Shown one piece after another: positions 1-6,843 of a DNA stretch of 21,199 nucleotides. The stretch is taken from positions 1-21,199 of the forward strand of contig CAZWJS010000024.1 of the NCBI GenBank assembly GCA_964634895.1, in the 5' to 3' direction. The stretch is from CG-Epi1 sp964634895 (GTDB lineage: Archaea; Thermoplasmatota; Poseidoniia; MGIII; CG-Epi1). How positions within the stretch are numbered: the first letter of the stretch is position 1; every line of letters begins with the position of its first letter. The notes beneath the pieces are model-generated. The model did not search any database and was not told the DNA's origin. It saw nothing but the letters and a program-made list of their open reading frames with translations. Made by a program: the position numbers and the translations under genes.

Positions 1-1
1 A

Positions 2-1294
2 CAAAACTTTCAAATGAGAATGTATGAAATTATAGGAGAATTAGGAGAGCACGGGTTCGATTCGGCCTTGTTCTCTGAAATCCAAGATTTTCAGAAGACT
101 ATTGCATTAATCCCAACATCTGTAAAAGAAACAGGAGAAGGAGTACCCGAGCTCTTCATGATTCTAATGGGTCTAGCACAACGATATCTTCGAGGAAATT
201 TATTGTTAGATGAAGGCTCATCTGAAGGAACAGTTATCGAGATTAAAGAAGAAAAAGGCCTAGGAAAAACATTAGGAGTAATAATTTACAATGGAATATT
301 GAAAGCTTCAGATACATTGATTATTGGTGCCCAACCTGAACCGATAGTTACGCGAGTAAGATCATTATTGAGACCTAAGGCATTGGATGAGATAAGAGAT
401 CCAAGACAACAATTTGATAATGTAAAAGTGGTTGGTGCAGCAGCAGGATTGAAAGTTGTAGCGCCAGACATAGAAGGAGTAGTGTCCGGAGCTCCATTTT
501 ACAGTGCTTCGAATGAAGATGAAATCGATGAAGCCTTAGACAAACTTACAGATTCAATGAAATCAAATGTAAAATGTACTGACGAAGGCGTCGTCATTCG
601 CGCCGATGCCATTGGTTCCTTGGAAGCCCTAGCTTATGAATTGTCTGCTGTAAATATTCCAATTGTAAAAGCTTCAGTTGGTGATGTTTCAAGGCGAGAT
701 GTTGTGACGGCTACCCCTTCAGATGAAGAATATCGAGCAATTCTTGCATTTAATGTAAAAATACATCCAGATGCAAAAGAAGAATTACATGAAACAGGAG
801 TAAAGCTTTTCGAATCTGATATAGTTTATAGACTACTAGAAAATTATCAAGAATGGCAAGGAGAAATAAAAGATAAACAAGCACAACACTTGAGGGAAGA
901 TTTTGCACACCCAGGGAAATTTGAGATTCTAGAGGGCCATACTTTTAGAACTAGAGATCCAGCTGTCGTTGGAGTGCGTGTTTTAGGGGGACGAATTGCC
1001 CTTAATCAGGCAGTTCTGAGGAATGATAATTCAGTAGTCGGGCATATCCAATCACTTCGTTCGGGGGAGCAAGTTCTGAAAGAAGCTTTACAAGGTGAAG
1101 AAGTCGCAATTGCCATCAATAACGTTACAGTTGGCCGTCAAATATCAGAAGGAGACGTACTGTATATTGAGATGGATGAAAGAGCAATCCTCACAATAAG
1201 AGAAGCAGGCGTAAAACTAGATCCAATCGAAGAAGACATAATTTCTGAAATGCAGAAGATTAAGAAAAACGATCAACCATTTTGGGCTAGATAG
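2..1294 (+). CDS. infB: Translation initiation factor aIF5B (IF2 family), 5'-truncated by window edge
   Basis: This is the C-terminal part of the archaeal aIF5B/IF2 GTPase, which promotes ribosomal subunit joining at initiation in the cytoplasm. The reading frame is open from base 2, ahead of the first ATG at 14, so the gene starts outside the window and that ATG is not the start. About 430 residues are visible. Near the left end is the stretch GFDSALFSEIQDF and then IPTSVKETGEGVPEL, the G5-region end of the GTPase domain; G1-G4 lie off the edge. Then come the beta-barrel domain II (KEEKGLGKT, LLRPKALDEIRDP), domain III, and domain IV with EILEGHTFRTRDPAVVGVRV. The end QPFWAR fits the family's usual PFW-type terminus. 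The gene ends in TAG. It is followed after 53 bases by a glycosyltransferase with its own promoter, so it is probably not in an operon with it. Confidence 0.95.
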   Translation, partial: QNFQMRMYEIIGELGEHGFDSALFSEIQDFQKTIALIPTSVKETGEGVPELFMILMGLAQRYLRGNLLLDEGSSEGTVIEIKEEKGLGKTLGVIIYNGILKASDTLIIGAQPEPIVTRVRSLLRPKALDEIRDPRQQFDNVKVVGAAAGLKVVAPDIEGVVSGAPFYSASNEDEIDEALDKLTDSMKSNVKCTDEGVVIRADAIGSLEALAYELSAVNIPIVKASVGDVSRRDVVTATPSDEEYRAILAFNVKIHPDAKEELHETGVKLFESDIVYRLLENYQEWQGEIKDKQAQHLREDFAHPGKFEILEGHTFRTRDPAVVGVRVLGGRIALNQAVLRNDNSVVGHIQSLRSGEQVLKEALQGEEVAIAINNVTVGRQISEGDVLYIEMDERAILTIREAGVKLDPIEEDIISEMQKIKKNDQPFWAR

Positions 1295-1308
1295 TAGAAT
1301 TCTCATTA

Positions 1309-1333
1309 TCCTCTAGTGTTAAATATATACCAT
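1309..1333 (+). promoter_or_regulatory. Promoter repeat copy 1 with TATA box, upstream of GT4 gene
   Basis: A 25-base element beginning TCCTCTAG, containing the archaeal TATA-like TTAAATATATA (1319-1329) and ending ACCAT. It recurs without mismatch at 2552-2576. The TATA core sits about 19-29 bases upstream of the ATG at 1348. Archaeal transcription starts about 25 bases downstream of TATA, so the mRNA would begin at or next to the start codon and be leaderless. There is no Shine-Dalgarno sequence in front of that ATG, which agrees. Confidence 0.7.
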
Positions 1334-1347
1334 CCAAGTCCTTTCCA

Positions 1348-2535
1348 ATGCGTATTGCCTTCCTTTCAGGGTATGACTTGCTACAACCAAAGTTAGATAG
1401 GCGTATTTTCATTGAAGCAAAATCCTGCCAGAACCATGGACATGAAGTGGAAGTAATTTGTTGGGCTCGCCGTCAAAATAAAAAAGAATCCAAAGGCGAA
1501 TATGAAGGCATAAATATCTATAGAATATATCAAGAATTAGGTCCCAAGTCGAGTTCATTTCTATTTAAAACTCCAAAATTCTTTAAGTTGATGAAACAGA
1601 TGCTTAGGAGGCTTGAAGCATTCAAACCAGATGCAGTCGTGGCAGTCGATTTAGAAATGCTTCCTGTGGCAACCATGGGTAAATTATTTTATAACTATAA
1701 ATTAATTTACGATTGCCACGAAGATTGGCCTTCTATGGAATCACAATCTAGTCAATATCTGGGTTATTTCACAAAATTACTGGAAAAATCATTACTTCCT
1801 TTTGTTGATTCAGTCATAACAGTCTGCGAAACGTTACAGAAGCGTTTTCTCAAAGTTGGAAAAGACAGCCATCTCTTGATGACTGCAAGAACAAAAAAAG
1901 AGACGTCCGAATTAACTTTTCTCCCTCGTTCGGAAGTACGCAAAAATCTTGGTTTTAGAGATGAAGAAATCTTAGTTGGTTTTCTTGGTAATTTAAACAA
2001 TAAAAATCTGGAAATGATTCTAGAGGCCTTCTTATATGTTCAAAAAACATTTCCAAAATCAAAGTTAAGGCTCTTAATCTTGGGCAGTCCAGATACAGTA
2101 TTAAATTCTCTGTCTGAGAAAGCAACAAAAATAAAGATATCTGATTGGATAAAGTTTCATTCAGTAGTTCCTTACAATGAAGTTCACAATTATATTCGTG
2201 CTCTGGACTTAGGAATTACACAATACAATGAGGTTCCATGGGCGCCTCTAGCTTTACCTCAGAAAATAATTGATTATTTCGCCATGGGTGTTCCTGTTTT
2301 GACTAGAGATTTTTATGAACGCGCTCGTTTGGTTCGGAAATCTAAAGCAGGATTGATTTTTAAGGGAGGCAATCCCAAGAATGTCGGAAATGCAATGCTT
2401 GGTCTAGAAGCCTCCAATTTACTTCCAAAATTGCGTTCTCGGGCAAAAAACTTTTTTCTAGAAGAATTATGCTGGGAAGAACAGGAAACCAAATTAATTT
2501 CTTTATTAAACAATATAATCAAACAAAGCAACTAA
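1348..2535 (+). CDS. GT4-like glycosyltransferase (GT-B fold)
   Basis: A 395-residue cytoplasmic glycosyltransferase of the GT-B, GT4-like type, which should move a sugar from a nucleotide donor to an unknown acceptor. The N-terminal half has DRRIFIEAK, HEVEVICWAR (CWAR at 38-41), D-L-E at 101-103 and W-P at 127-128. The C-terminal Rossmann half has ILVGFLGNL, a LLILGSPD strand, and LPQKIIDYFAMGVPVL near 303-318, the donor-binding region. By eye, the Glu commonly found before YxAxGxPV is Asp here. It is a paralogue of the minus-strand GT at 3162-4301: CWAR, DLE and WP occupy nearly or exactly the same residue positions. No membrane segment is seen. The start at 1348 fits a leaderless mRNA from the 1309-1333 promoter. 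Family is fairly sure; donor and acceptor are unknown. Confidence 0.85.
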   Translation: MRIAFLSGYDLLQPKLDRRIFIEAKSCQNHGHEVEVICWARRQNKKESKGEYEGINIYRIYQELGPKSSSFLFKTPKFFKLMKQMLRRLEAFKPDAVVAVDLEMLPVATMGKLFYNYKLIYDCHEDWPSMESQSSQYLGYFTKLLEKSLLPFVDSVITVCETLQKRFLKVGKDSHLLMTARTKKETSELTFLPRSEVRKNLGFRDEEILVGFLGNLNNKNLEMILEAFLYVQKTFPKSKLRLLILGSPDTVLNSLSEKATKIKISDWIKFHSVVPYNEVHNYIRALDLGITQYNEVPWAPLALPQKIIDYFAMGVPVLTRDFYERARLVRKSKAGLIFKGGNPKNVGNAMLGLEASNLLPKLRSRAKNFFLEELCWEEQETKLISLLNNIIKQSN

Positions 2536-2551
2536 CAACCTATGATTACTG

Positions 2552-2576
2552 TCCTCTAGTGTTAAATATATACCAT
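2552..2576 (+). promoter_or_regulatory. Promoter repeat copy 2 with TATA box, upstream of sulfotransferase gene
   Basis: Exact second copy of the 25-base element at 1309-1333, again containing TTAAATATATA (2562-2572). It ends 13 bases before the ATG at 2590 (14 bases for copy 1), so it also predicts a leaderless transcript. The sulfotransferase is therefore probably transcribed from its own promoter despite lying 54 bases behind the glycosyltransferase on the same strand. Confidence 0.7.
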
Positions 2577-2589
2577 GGATTCCTAATTT

Positions 2590-3138
2590 ATGAAGATTTT
2601 AGTCGCCGGCTGTGAACGTTCTGGGACAAAGATGTTGGCTAGGAAACTAGGAGAAGAACACCAAGTTGAATTTTCTTTAGAGAACAAACATACAATTTCT
2701 TCGTTTAGATACTATCAAGAATTACAAAAATGGAACAAGTATTTGTCAGCACCAGTTCCTACTATTCACACTAAGGATTATGAAAAGCATTCTCTCAATC
2801 AAGAAGTAAATATAGATTTTTTGGAATGGGTAAAACAAACCTTTCCAGAGGTTAAGATTTATTACATAATAAGAGATGGACGAAATGTAGTTAGTAGCAT
2901 CATAAACAAAGTTTGGGGCCATAGCCAGACAATCTCGGAATACAAAATAAATCTCGAAGAAGCTTGTTCTCAATGGAACGAAGTTATTGAGAAAACTTGG
3001 GAATGGGCCCAGGAGAATTGTGAAATTGTAAAATACGAAGATGAATCAAATATTGTTTCAAATCCCTTAACCGAAGAAGAATTAGCACTAGCGACCCCTC
3101 TTATTGAGGCGACTTTACAGAAAACAGGATATATCTGA
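2590..3138 (+). CDS. Small sulfotransferase-family protein
   Basis: A 182-residue P-loop-like protein of the PAPS-dependent sulfotransferase superfamily. The N-terminus MKILVAGCERSGTKM carries the 5'-phosphosulfate-binding loop (C8-M15), and IRDGRNVVSS (94-103) matches the 3'-phosphate-binding signature. ACSQWNEVIE (125-134) and IVKYEDE (146-152) match the later conserved helix and YED strand of the family, and the C-terminus ends LQKTGYI like many full-length members. It is shorter than the usual 250-300 residues, mostly between the two signatures, but both cofactor motifs are intact, so it reads as a compact enzyme rather than a fragment. With glycosyltransferases on both sides, a carbohydrate or glycolipid acceptor is the natural inference. 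A sulfotransferase-like kinase or an inactive relative is possible. Confidence 0.8.
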   Translation: MKILVAGCERSGTKMLARKLGEEHQVEFSLENKHTISSFRYYQELQKWNKYLSAPVPTIHTKDYEKHSLNQEVNIDFLEWVKQTFPEVKIYYIIRDGRNVVSSIINKVWGHSQTISEYKINLEEACSQWNEVIEKTWEWAQENCEIVKYEDESNIVSNPLTEEELALATPLIEATLQKTGYI

Positions 3139-3176
3139 AAGTAATTTACGCATTACCAAAATCATTCGTTATTTTT
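3139..3176. terminator. Possible bidirectional termination zone between convergent genes
   Basis: The sulfotransferase stop (3138) and the minus-strand GT stop (3162) face each other across 23 bases. On the plus strand a short T run lies at 3172-3176, just inside the opposing gene; on the minus strand there is a weak TTTT after the stop. The arms AAAAT and ATTTT around 3157-3175 could pair weakly. Archaeal terminators are U-rich and need no hairpin, so this is a candidate only. Confidence 0.25.
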
Positions 3177-4301
3177 AAGTAAATTGTTGTAAATCTCTAA
3201 AAGTTTTTCTTCTTGAAGTTCCCAGGCATAGTTCATTTCAAAGGCTTTGAATCCATTTAATCCCATTTTATTCCTTAATTCCTTGTCATCAGCTAATTTA
3301 GAAAGAGAAGTCGCCCAGTCATCTGAGACAATTCCACATCTATATCTTTCAACAATTCTCTTCCGTGCATTGTATGGTTCCACAACCACAGGAATTTTGT
3401 ATGCCATTGCATTCAATAATTTTTCCGGAACAACATTATCTCTAAGCGGTTCAGGATGATATGGCCCAACCATCAAAACATCACAAGCCGTGTAACATTC
3501 GTTCATCATGCTATATGGCAAAGGGCCTGTAAATTTTGCATTTGCTCCCTTTTCTTTAGAGATTTCTTCCAATTCTCCTATCATTTCAGCATATCCTTTT
3601 TGATTCTCAAGAGGCCCTCCAACAATCAATAGGCTTACAGCATTTATTCGAGCTCCAGCCTCTATTATGCCTTCTAAAATATCCCTTTTGAGAGTTCCGA
3701 TGTAGCCTGCTACAACTCCATCTAGACCAAATCGATGGTTTTCCACAGGTTTTTTTATTGCATTTATCGCTTCAGAATTAAAAAGGACAGTTGATTTTTC
3801 TATATCTATTGCTAGTTCATCAGATGGTGCGATCACTGCATCTACTTTATCAATAAGAGACTTTTGCTTTTTTGCATAATGTCTTCTTAAGAACCAGTTC
3901 TGAGACATTTTCAATACAGGCCAATTTTCATCCATGTCAAAAATCAATTTTGTATTGTTAGATTTAACCGCTGAGGCTGCTGCATTTAGGGTTTCTAAGT
4001 CATGAGCATGAATAACGTCAGGACTGTATTCCTCAACTTTTTTTGTGAGTTGCTTCATTGCATTCTTGATAGCTCTTCTTTCAGAAAAGAAACCATCAGA
4101 AACATCCTGAAATATCCTAACAATTTTTATCCTATCTTTTTCCACTTCCCATTGAGTTTCATATTTATCTAATCCGCGCGCCCAACAGAAAGCAGTGACC
4201 TCATAATCAGAATTTATCAGAGTCTTAGCTTCACGTAGTAATCTATGGTCTTCTTTTAAAGAAAGCAAATCCTGAGATAAAATAATTGCAACTTTTTTCA
4301 T
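3162..4301 (-). CDS. GT4-like glycosyltransferase, paralogue of the plus-strand GT
   Basis: A 379-residue GT-B glycosyltransferase. The N-terminal half shows EDHRLLREAK, CWAR at 39-42, D-L-E at 101-103 and W-P at 127-128, matching the 1348-2535 protein almost gap-free over this stretch. The C-terminal half has VVAGYIGTLKR, SLLIVGGPLE, KFTGPLPY and VPEKLLNAMAYKIPVVVE, the usual donor-nucleotide region; by eye the residue often Glu before AxAxGxPV is Asn, and the Gly is Lys. The start ATG at 4301 overlaps the stop of the PIG-L deacetylase gene by ATGA (4298-4301), so the two are translationally coupled. A GT4 followed or preceded by a PIG-L deacetylase recalls pairs such as MshA/MshB, where a GlcNAc adduct is made and then deacetylated, but nothing here identifies the substrate. 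Confidence 0.85.
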   Translation of the reverse strand: MKKVAIILSQDLLSLKEDHRLLREAKTLINSDYEVTAFCWARGLDKYETQWEVEKDRIKIVRIFQDVSDGFFSERRAIKNAMKQLTKKVEEYSPDVIHAHDLETLNAAASAVKSNNTKLIFDMDENWPVLKMSQNWFLRRHYAKKQKSLIDKVDAVIAPSDELAIDIEKSTVLFNSEAINAIKKPVENHRFGLDGVVAGYIGTLKRDILEGIIEAGARINAVSLLIVGGPLENQKGYAEMIGELEEISKEKGANAKFTGPLPYSMMNECYTACDVLMVGPYHPEPLRDNVVPEKLLNAMAYKIPVVVEPYNARKRIVERYRCGIVSDDWATSLSKLADDKELRNKMGLNGFKAFEMNYAWELQEEKLLEIYNNLLKNNE

Positions 4302-5068
4302 ATTAATTGATCCAATCTAAACTTAATTGTTTCAAATCCTTCAGCAAACGTTGTTGAAAGTTGCACCCCTCGCATTTTGACTACAGACTCAAGAAATTTC
4401 TTATTAAAATAAGGATGCTTCATTTGTGTCTTGTAACATTCTAAAGCAGTAATCTTCTTTTTTACATGCCTTTTTTCTAATGGAATGAAACAATTAAGAG
4501 ACACAGTCAAATTATTCCAAGGAAGTTCATAACCGAGTAAAGTGCATTTTCGAAATATCCGCTTAGCTTCAGTAGTCACTACACCATGATCTTGGTGAAT
4601 ATCAGTTGTTGTCGGTGTAAAAACAAGATTGTAATCTTCTTTACGAGAATGGTTGTACAATACCTGCAATACCTCTTGCCGATCTCTTGGGAAGTAACGA
4701 GTATTGAAGTCTAGAATCTCGTATGACATTCCGAGAACTTTAGCTGAATTAGTAGCCTCATTTACTAATTGAGGATAACGAGTTTTGACTGCACTAAAAT
4801 AAATTACATGAACTTTCCAACCCTCTTCAATAAGTTTAGCAATAGTACCTCCACAACCAAGTTCAGCGTCATCTGTATGCGGACTTAGAACTAGAGCTTT
4901 TTTCTGTTTTTTATCAGTTATTTTTGCTCTTACCGTTTCTCTAAGTATTTCACTAATATTTCGACTTTCTTTCTTAGCTTTAGATTTTAGATACTTCCAA
5001 TCATTTGCAAATTCTTCTGTTATAGTGAACAGGTATTGTTCAGGTTTTTTTCCTTCTTTCCAGGCCAT
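4298..5068 (-). CDS. PIG-L/LmbE-family N-deacetylase with N-terminal ribbon-helix-helix-like domain
   Basis: A 256-residue protein in two parts. Residues 58-256 are a PIG-L/LmbE zinc-dependent deacetylase: ALVLSPHTDDAELGCGG (58-74) holds the His-x-Asp-Asp metal/catalytic motif (H64, D66, D67), and TDIHQDHGVV gives the second His site (H158, D160, H161). Family members remove acetyl groups from N-acetyl sugars. Residues 11-51 are extra: a strand-like YLFTITEEF followed by two helices (ANDWKYLKSKAKKES and ISEILRETVRAKI), the pattern of a CopG/Arc ribbon-helix-helix DNA-binding domain. The gene starts with ATG at 5068, is read from the palindromic TATA element at 5091-5104, and overlaps the following GT gene by ATGA. 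The enzyme family is clear. The RHH reading is by eye; a simple helical oligomerisation arm is the alternative. Confidence 0.85.
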   Translation of the reverse strand: MAWKEGKKPEQYLFTITEEFANDWKYLKSKAKKESRNISEILRETVRAKITDKKQKKALVLSPHTDDAELGCGGTIAKLIEEGWKVHVIYFSAVKTRYPQLVNEATNSAKVLGMSYEILDFNTRYFPRDRQEVLQVLYNHSRKEDYNLVFTPTTTDIHQDHGVVTTEAKRIFRKCTLLGYELPWNNLTVSLNCFIPLEKRHVKKKITALECYKTQMKHPYFNKKFLESVVKMRGVQLSTTFAEGFETIKFRLDQLI

Positions 5069-5090
5069 AAGTTATATAGCTTCAAGTATG

Positions 5091-5104
5091 GGGTTATATA
5101 ACCC
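5091..5104. promoter_or_regulatory. Palindromic TATA element shared by divergent genes
   Basis: GGGTTATATAACCC is a perfect 14-base palindrome in the 53-base gap between the deacetylase start (5068, minus) and the methyltransferase start (5122, plus). Its centre (5097.5) is about 29 bases from the first start and 25 from the second, the right distance on each side for an archaeal TATA box feeding a leaderless mRNA. A second GTTATATA lies at 5071-5078 but is too close to 5068 to serve the minus gene. A shared bidirectional promoter, possibly doubling as an operator, is inferred. Confidence 0.6.
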
Positions 5105-5121
5105 TTCCTTTAAGTGTAATT

Positions 5122-5679
5122 GTGGTCGAAGTAAAGATTGCCAATTTTGAAGGAGTGTATGAGCCAGCTGAAGATTCGTATTTATTCATTAATAGAATTC
5201 CTGAGATAAAAGGCAGTGTTTTGGAGATAGGTTGCGGAACTGGAATAATAGGAATAAGTCTAGCAATTAGAGGTTGTGAAGTTACGGCCGTTGATCTCAA
5301 TCCAGACGCAGTCGAAGCCACTAGATTCAATTCCAAAATAAATAAGGTACAGCTAGAAATTCTTGAGGGAAATATGTTTTCCCCTATCAAAAATAGAACT
5401 TTTGATTCAATAGTCTGCAATCCACCTTATCTTCCGCCTTTAGATGAATCTTACAATGACCCTAAATTAGCTTTGGCTGTTGAAGGAGGCCCGACCGGTT
5501 CAGAGTTTACTTTAGAGCTGCTTAAACACGCTGTAAACTACCTTAATCCCAACGGTTCTGTCTATCTTTTACTCTCTAGCAAAATGAAAGAGTTAGATTT
5601 AGATTGGAATAAAGAGATACTGTATGAGGAAAAGCATTTCTTCGAAGAGTTAAGCCTTGTTAGATTTTGGCGCAGTTGA
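5122..5679 (+). CDS. hemK2: HemK2/Mtq2-type class I SAM methyltransferase (release factor glutamine methyltransferase)
   Basis: A 185-residue class I SAM-dependent methyltransferase. VYEPAEDSYLF (12-22) is the signature opening of the archaeal/eukaryotic HemK2/Mtq2/N6AMT1 group, VLEIGCGTG (33-41) is the SAM-binding loop, AVDLNP the acidic post-strand, and NPPYLP (100-105) the NPPY catalytic motif for amide-nitrogen methylation. Known members methylate the Gln of the GGQ motif in class I release factor aRF1/eRF1, usually with partner Trm112; no Trm112 gene is visible here. The start is GTG at 5122; no ATG lies upstream in frame. It fits leaderless transcription from the palindromic TATA at 5091-5104. 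The 3' end overlaps the convergent EMC3-like gene by 30 bases (5650-5679). Confidence 0.88.
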   Translation: MVEVKIANFEGVYEPAEDSYLFINRIPEIKGSVLEIGCGTGIIGISLAIRGCEVTAVDLNPDAVEATRFNSKINKVQLEILEGNMFSPIKNRTFDSIVCNPPYLPPLDESYNDPKLALAVEGGPTGSEFTLELLKHAVNYLNPNGSVYLLLSSKMKELDLDWNKEILYEEKHFFEELSLVRFWRS

Positions 5680-6306
5680 AATTAATGTAGATAATTTCAG
5701 CAATCTCATTAATATTTGTCCAAATGGTAATGATAGTGCAGAATATACCAAAATCCAGTGAGGTAAAAACCATAAACTATCAATCAAACTATAGTTAGGT
5801 TCCCATGGTAAAGACAGTATTTTTAAATCCATATTCTCAACAAAAATTCTTAACCACATAATTACAGGTATAGCAACCATCATTGTGAATATCATAGGCC
5901 TCATTTGGTTTGACATTAGTTCACTTTGCAATATCATAATTTGAGGTTGCATTGCCATTAATTTTCTCATTCTAGCTTCATTACCAGCTCTTCTAGCATC
6001 CCCCATCTCTTTGTTATATGCTGCCATTTTATTTTGTAGTTCTGCCATTCTTGTCCAATCAATCAAAACATGTCTAATAATTGTGGTTAAAGAAATCATT
6101 GTAATCCCAGCAAGTAAAAAAGTTAAGGCAGGATATTGGTGTTCAAAGCCAATTCGTGGCTCTAAAATACTTCCTGCAAAAAGTCCCATCCCATCTCTTA
6201 TATCTTCATTCATGATAATATAAAGCATAAACAACATGGTTAGCAACATACCTCCCATTGGAGGAGGTTGAATGGGTTCTTCAGAATTCTGTTGTTCTTC
6301 ACTCAT
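5650..6306 (-). CDS. EMC3/TMCO1-like (DUF106) membrane protein insertase of the Oxa1 superfamily
   Basis: A 218-residue integral membrane protein of the archaeal DUF106/EMC3-like group, part of the Oxa1/YidC superfamily that helps insert membrane proteins. Predicted membrane segments by eye: 16-33, 58-80, 136-156 and 178-202. Between the second and third is a charged helical stretch (about 84-132, DWTRMAELQNKMAAY onward, rich in Met, Lys and Arg), matching the cytosolic coiled coil of this family. The start overlaps the adk stop by ATGA (6303-6306). Placement after secY and adk is the usual archaeal arrangement and couples it to the Sec translocon genes. It is the last superoperon gene in the window; its 3' end runs 30 bases into the convergent hemK2 gene, so no separate terminator region exists. 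Confidence 0.85.
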   Translation of the reverse strand: MSEEQQNSEEPIQPPPMGGMLLTMLFMLYIIMNEDIRDGMGLFAGSILEPRIGFEHQYPALTFLLAGITMISLTTIIRHVLIDWTRMAELQNKMAAYNKEMGDARRAGNEARMRKLMAMQPQIMILQSELMSNQMRPMIFTMMVAIPVIMWLRIFVENMDLKILSLPWEPNYSLIDSLWFLPHWILVYSALSLPFGQILMRLLKLSTLISTAPKSNKA

Positions 6307-6839
6307 TTTCCCAGAATTTTCCTAAATTGTTCAACAGCAATATCAACCAGATTATCATGATTCTTTACAATTGCTACAGTTGAACCAGTTATAACTGCAG
6401 CTACAGCAGCATATTCACGATTCACACTTTGATGTAGACCAATGTCATCATTGTCCCTTGCACGACTCGCATCTTTGTTTCTCCTACCTTTTATCTCCTC
6501 TGGAGTAGCTTCTACAAGAACGATAATATCTGGATTTAGCGCTTTCACAGTCCATTCAGGGAGTCCAGGCATGTATCCGGCAGAAGTCAAGATAGAAGCA
6601 TGAGTATCAACAACAACATCTCCCATTTTGGATATTTTTTCACCGGCTTGTTTTTGTAAGCGCTGTTGATCATTAAGTGCTAACTTACGCATACCATCTC
6701 TATCCGAAACGCCTTCTTTCTGGGCCTCTTCAAACATAGTCGTTCCAAAATTCACTATTTTGTATCCATATTCTTTAGCAATACCCATAACAGTACTCTT
6801 CCCAACCCCAGGAACTCCGGTGACTACAACGACACTCAT
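6303..6839 (-). CDS. adkA: Archaeal-type adenylate kinase
   Basis: A 178-residue nucleotide kinase of the archaeal AdkA type (AMP + ATP to 2 ADP), cytosolic. The N-terminus has the P-loop GVPGVGKST (8-16). DRDGMRKLALNDQQRLQKQAG forms the nucleoside-monophosphate-binding helix region, and VVVDTHASI follows as the second acidic strand. RRNKDASRARDNDD (about 119-132) is the short lid with arginines. Its length fits the archaeal family and is shorter than bacterial Adk. It follows the acyltransferase gene after 4 bases, with only a weak Shine-Dalgarno-like purine stretch, and overlaps the EMC3-like gene by ATGA. Adk after secY is common to archaeal and bacterial spc operons, but here a foreign-looking gene separates the two. 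Confidence 0.93.
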   Translation of the reverse strand: MSVVVVTGVPGVGKSTVMGIAKEYGYKIVNFGTTMFEEAQKEGVSDRDGMRKLALNDQQRLQKQAGEKISKMGDVVVDTHASILTSAGYMPGLPEWTVKALNPDIIVLVEATPEEIKGRRNKDASRARDNDDIGLHQSVNREYAAVAAVITGSTVAIVKNHDNLVDIAVEQFRKILGK

Positions 6840-6843
6840 CTTC

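Noticed and set aside
14..1294. infB starting at ATG 14
   Set aside because: The frame is open to the left edge and the protein lacks G1-G4 of its GTPase domain, so the gene begins outside the window.
2590..3138. Sulfotransferase as a truncated pseudogene
   Set aside because: Though short, it has both cofactor motifs, the YED strand, a family-like C-terminus, an intact frame and its own promoter.
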